Origin: Xiphophorus maculatus
Taxonomy: Eukaryota; Chordata; Actinopteri; Cyprinodontiformes; Poeciliidae
Length of the DNA: 64,000 nucleotides
Assembly: GCF_002775205.1 (NCBI RefSeq)
Contig: NC_036462.1
Location: 27,593,084 to 27,657,083, forward strand
Direction of reading: 5' to 3'
In this document: positions 63,601 through 64,000 of the stretch, one piece after another
How the letters are laid out: each line of letters opens with the position of its first letter
How positions within the stretch are numbered: position 1 is the first letter of the stretch
Notes under the pieces: model-generated
Told to the model about the DNA's origin: nothing
The model's input: the letters and a program-made list of their open reading frames with translations, nothing else
Database searches by the model: none
Made by a program: the position numbers and the translations under genes

Positions 63601-63989
63601 CCACAGGGAGCGCGAACCAACAAAGTAGTGTGACACTTCTTGTTGGTCTCACCAAAAAAAAGAAGTACGTAGGCCATCTTTCCTGTCTGACATGTTTGCA
63701 CCAAAACACTTTTTATAACTTGTAAAACATCTAGAGAAATTTGAATTTCGAGAACTTCTTTTCCCCAACAGACTGATTTGCCTCTTGGTTTTTTCAGGCG
63801 ATCAAAGCCACAGCTAGCAGTAAGATGATGATGAGCTGGCTGTCGAGCGGCAGCCCGGCTAAAAGGAAGGAGCCCGAAGCGAAAGAGACCAAAGGAGAGA
63901 AAGACAGCGAGGCTAAGAGTCGATGCAAGCCCACTGGAGGACTGCAGCTGTGGCTTCAGGGAGCCAATAAGAAACCGAGAACAAAATAA
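36689..63989 (+). CDS. hmces: abasic-site processing protein HMCES (SRAP domain)
   Basis: A 355-residue protein that crosslinks through Cys2 to abasic sites in single-stranded DNA at replication forks, protecting them from breakage. Six exons: 36689-36877, 37631-37774, 37858-38073, 38223-38356, 62957-63149 and 63798-63989. Phases close (1068 bases; human HMCES has 354 residues). It begins MCGRT, so Cys2 follows Met removal. Expected active-site residues are present: Asn98 (NCRSE), Glu129 (ADGFYEW) and His226 (IHDRMPAIL). The SRAP fold ends in exon 5 ([11 protein letters not shown]). Exon 6 is a Lys/Glu-rich tail ending near GGLQLWLQ, in the place of the C-terminal PCNA-interacting segment. 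Intron 4 is 24.6 kb, splits Arg228 inside the HDRMP motif and is almost wholly filled by a tandem array. The stop codon lies inside an AATAAA hexamer. Confidence 0.96.
38561..41056 (+). repeat. array unit 1 (tail version A, no hairpin module)
   Basis: Head 38561-38750, about 12 subrepeats, tail from about 40230. From about 39490 onward it is nearly identical to unit 7 at a constant offset of 15691. The left flank is unique intron sequence, so this marks the array edge. Confidence 0.85.
41057..43622 (+). repeat. array unit 2 (tail version B, one hairpin module)
   Basis: The head has several CpG-to-TG/CA changes. The subrepeats stay open for 436 codons on the minus strand (41323-42633). Tail B starts after TCCGTTGCTATG near 42900. 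Hairpin module about 43555-43622. This whole unit is the one missing from the unit 7-8 copy of the block. Confidence 0.85.
43623..46756 (+). repeat. array unit 3 (tail version A, extra internal block)
   Basis: Matches unit 8 at offset 13125. It contains an insertion-like block (about 44435-44700) rich in GCTAAT/ATTAGC with the hairpin AACTGCCTTGC-TGT-GCAAGGCAGTT (44600-44624). The tail ends in an AAT trinucleotide run near 46740-46755. Confidence 0.85.
46757..49204 (+). repeat. array unit 4 (tail version B, three hairpin modules)
   Basis: Length 2448. Nearly identical to unit 5 throughout its head, subrepeats and tail. It ends with three successive 65-bp hairpin modules (about 48995-49204). 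Confidence 0.88.
49205..51513 (+). repeat. array unit 5 (tail version B, one hairpin module)
   Basis: A very recent duplicate of unit 4 at offset 2448, differing mainly in having one hairpin module instead of three. Confidence 0.88.
51514..53750 (+). repeat. array unit 6 (tail version A)
   Basis: CpG-rich head, about 9-10 subrepeats (minus-strand frame of 350 codons at 51869-52921) and tail A. It has no hairpin module at its end. Confidence 0.85.
53751..56747 (+). repeat. array unit 7 (tail version A)
   Basis: The head lacks the leading CTAG (AAAATTTCGG follows ATTAT directly). The right part duplicates unit 1, offset 15691. Confidence 0.85.
56748..59963 (+). repeat. array unit 8 (tail version A, one hairpin module)
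   Basis: Counterpart of unit 3 (offset 13125), including the block with the AACTGCCTTGC hairpin at 57725-57749. Longest unit at 3.2 kb. Hairpin module at about 59890-59957. Confidence 0.85.
59964..62420 (+). repeat. array unit 9 (tail version A, three hairpin modules)
   Basis: Last unit. It ends with three hairpin modules (about 62217-62284, 62285-62350, 62356-62420). The middle and last are nearly identical to each other, and the first resembles the module at 16834-16898. Beyond 62420 the sequence is unique. Confidence 0.85.
62421..62956. other. unique 3' remainder of hmces intron 4
   Basis: AT-rich intron sequence leading to the acceptor TTTTTTTGTTAG before exon 5. No element recognised. 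Confidence 0.6.
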
Positions 63990-64000
63990 ACACAAGAAAT

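Noticed and set aside
63374..63628. 84-codon plus-strand frame in hmces intron 5 as an extra exon or gene
   Set aside because: The flanking exons join in phase without it and match HMCES length; no family resemblance.

Overview
The window looks like a piece of a ray-finned fish (teleost) chromosome. The evidence is compact vertebrate genes with GT-AG introns, abundant CA, GA and AT microsatellites, hAT and Tc1-type DNA transposon remnants, and a LINE tail ending in ATGG repeats that is familiar from fish genomes. I cannot name the species. Five genes are recognisable and I resolved their exon structures by hand. Four of them join in phase from the first coding exon in view to a stop. The fifth, beta-tubulin, has its first exons outside the window.

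Layout. 269-2120 (+): 3' part of a beta-tubulin gene with three introns inside what is normally one exon. 5035-5418 (-): urocortin 3, a CRF-family neuropeptide, with microsatellites at its splice acceptor and in its signal peptide. 5.4-18.5 kb: repeat-rich intergenic DNA with CA and AT microsatellites, a diverged copy of the element that later forms the large array (7221-8980), a snap-back hAT-like element (9242-10584), a 55-bp minisatellite, an unidentified single-exon coiled-coil ORF (12470-13066, -), a 3' fragment of the array element (16195-16899) and a Tc1 remnant. 18901-27419 (-): uqcrc1, complex III core protein 1, in 13 exons. 28047-35317 (-): a TTLL3/TTLL8-type tubulin glycylase in 13 exons. 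36689-63989 (+): hmces, the SRAP-domain abasic-site shield, in 6 exons and head-to-head with the glycylase gene.

The outstanding feature is hmces intron 4. It is about 24.6 kb long, and 23.9 kb of it (38561-62420) is a direct array of nine composite units of 2.2-3.2 kb. Each unit has a CpG-rich head of about 190 bp, a run of about 129-bp tandem subrepeats, a tail of 0.8-0.9 kb in one of two versions, and in some units one to three copies of a 65-bp hairpin module. The head and the hairpin module share an 11-bp inverted motif. The plan (subterminal inverted repeats, central tandem repeats, 3' stem-loop) resembles non-autonomous Helentron/DINE-1-like elements, although I see no transposase or Rep/helicase. 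Sub-blocks of the array are near-identical, so it expanded recently by whole units.

Functional themes. Beta-tubulin and a tubulin-tail glycylase lie about 26 kb apart. The glycylase gene carries RFX X-box-like motifs in its first exon and upstream, as expected of a ciliary gene. The array element carries a similar motif. uqcrc1 and the hmces promoter region each have a YY1-type motif, typical of housekeeping promoters.
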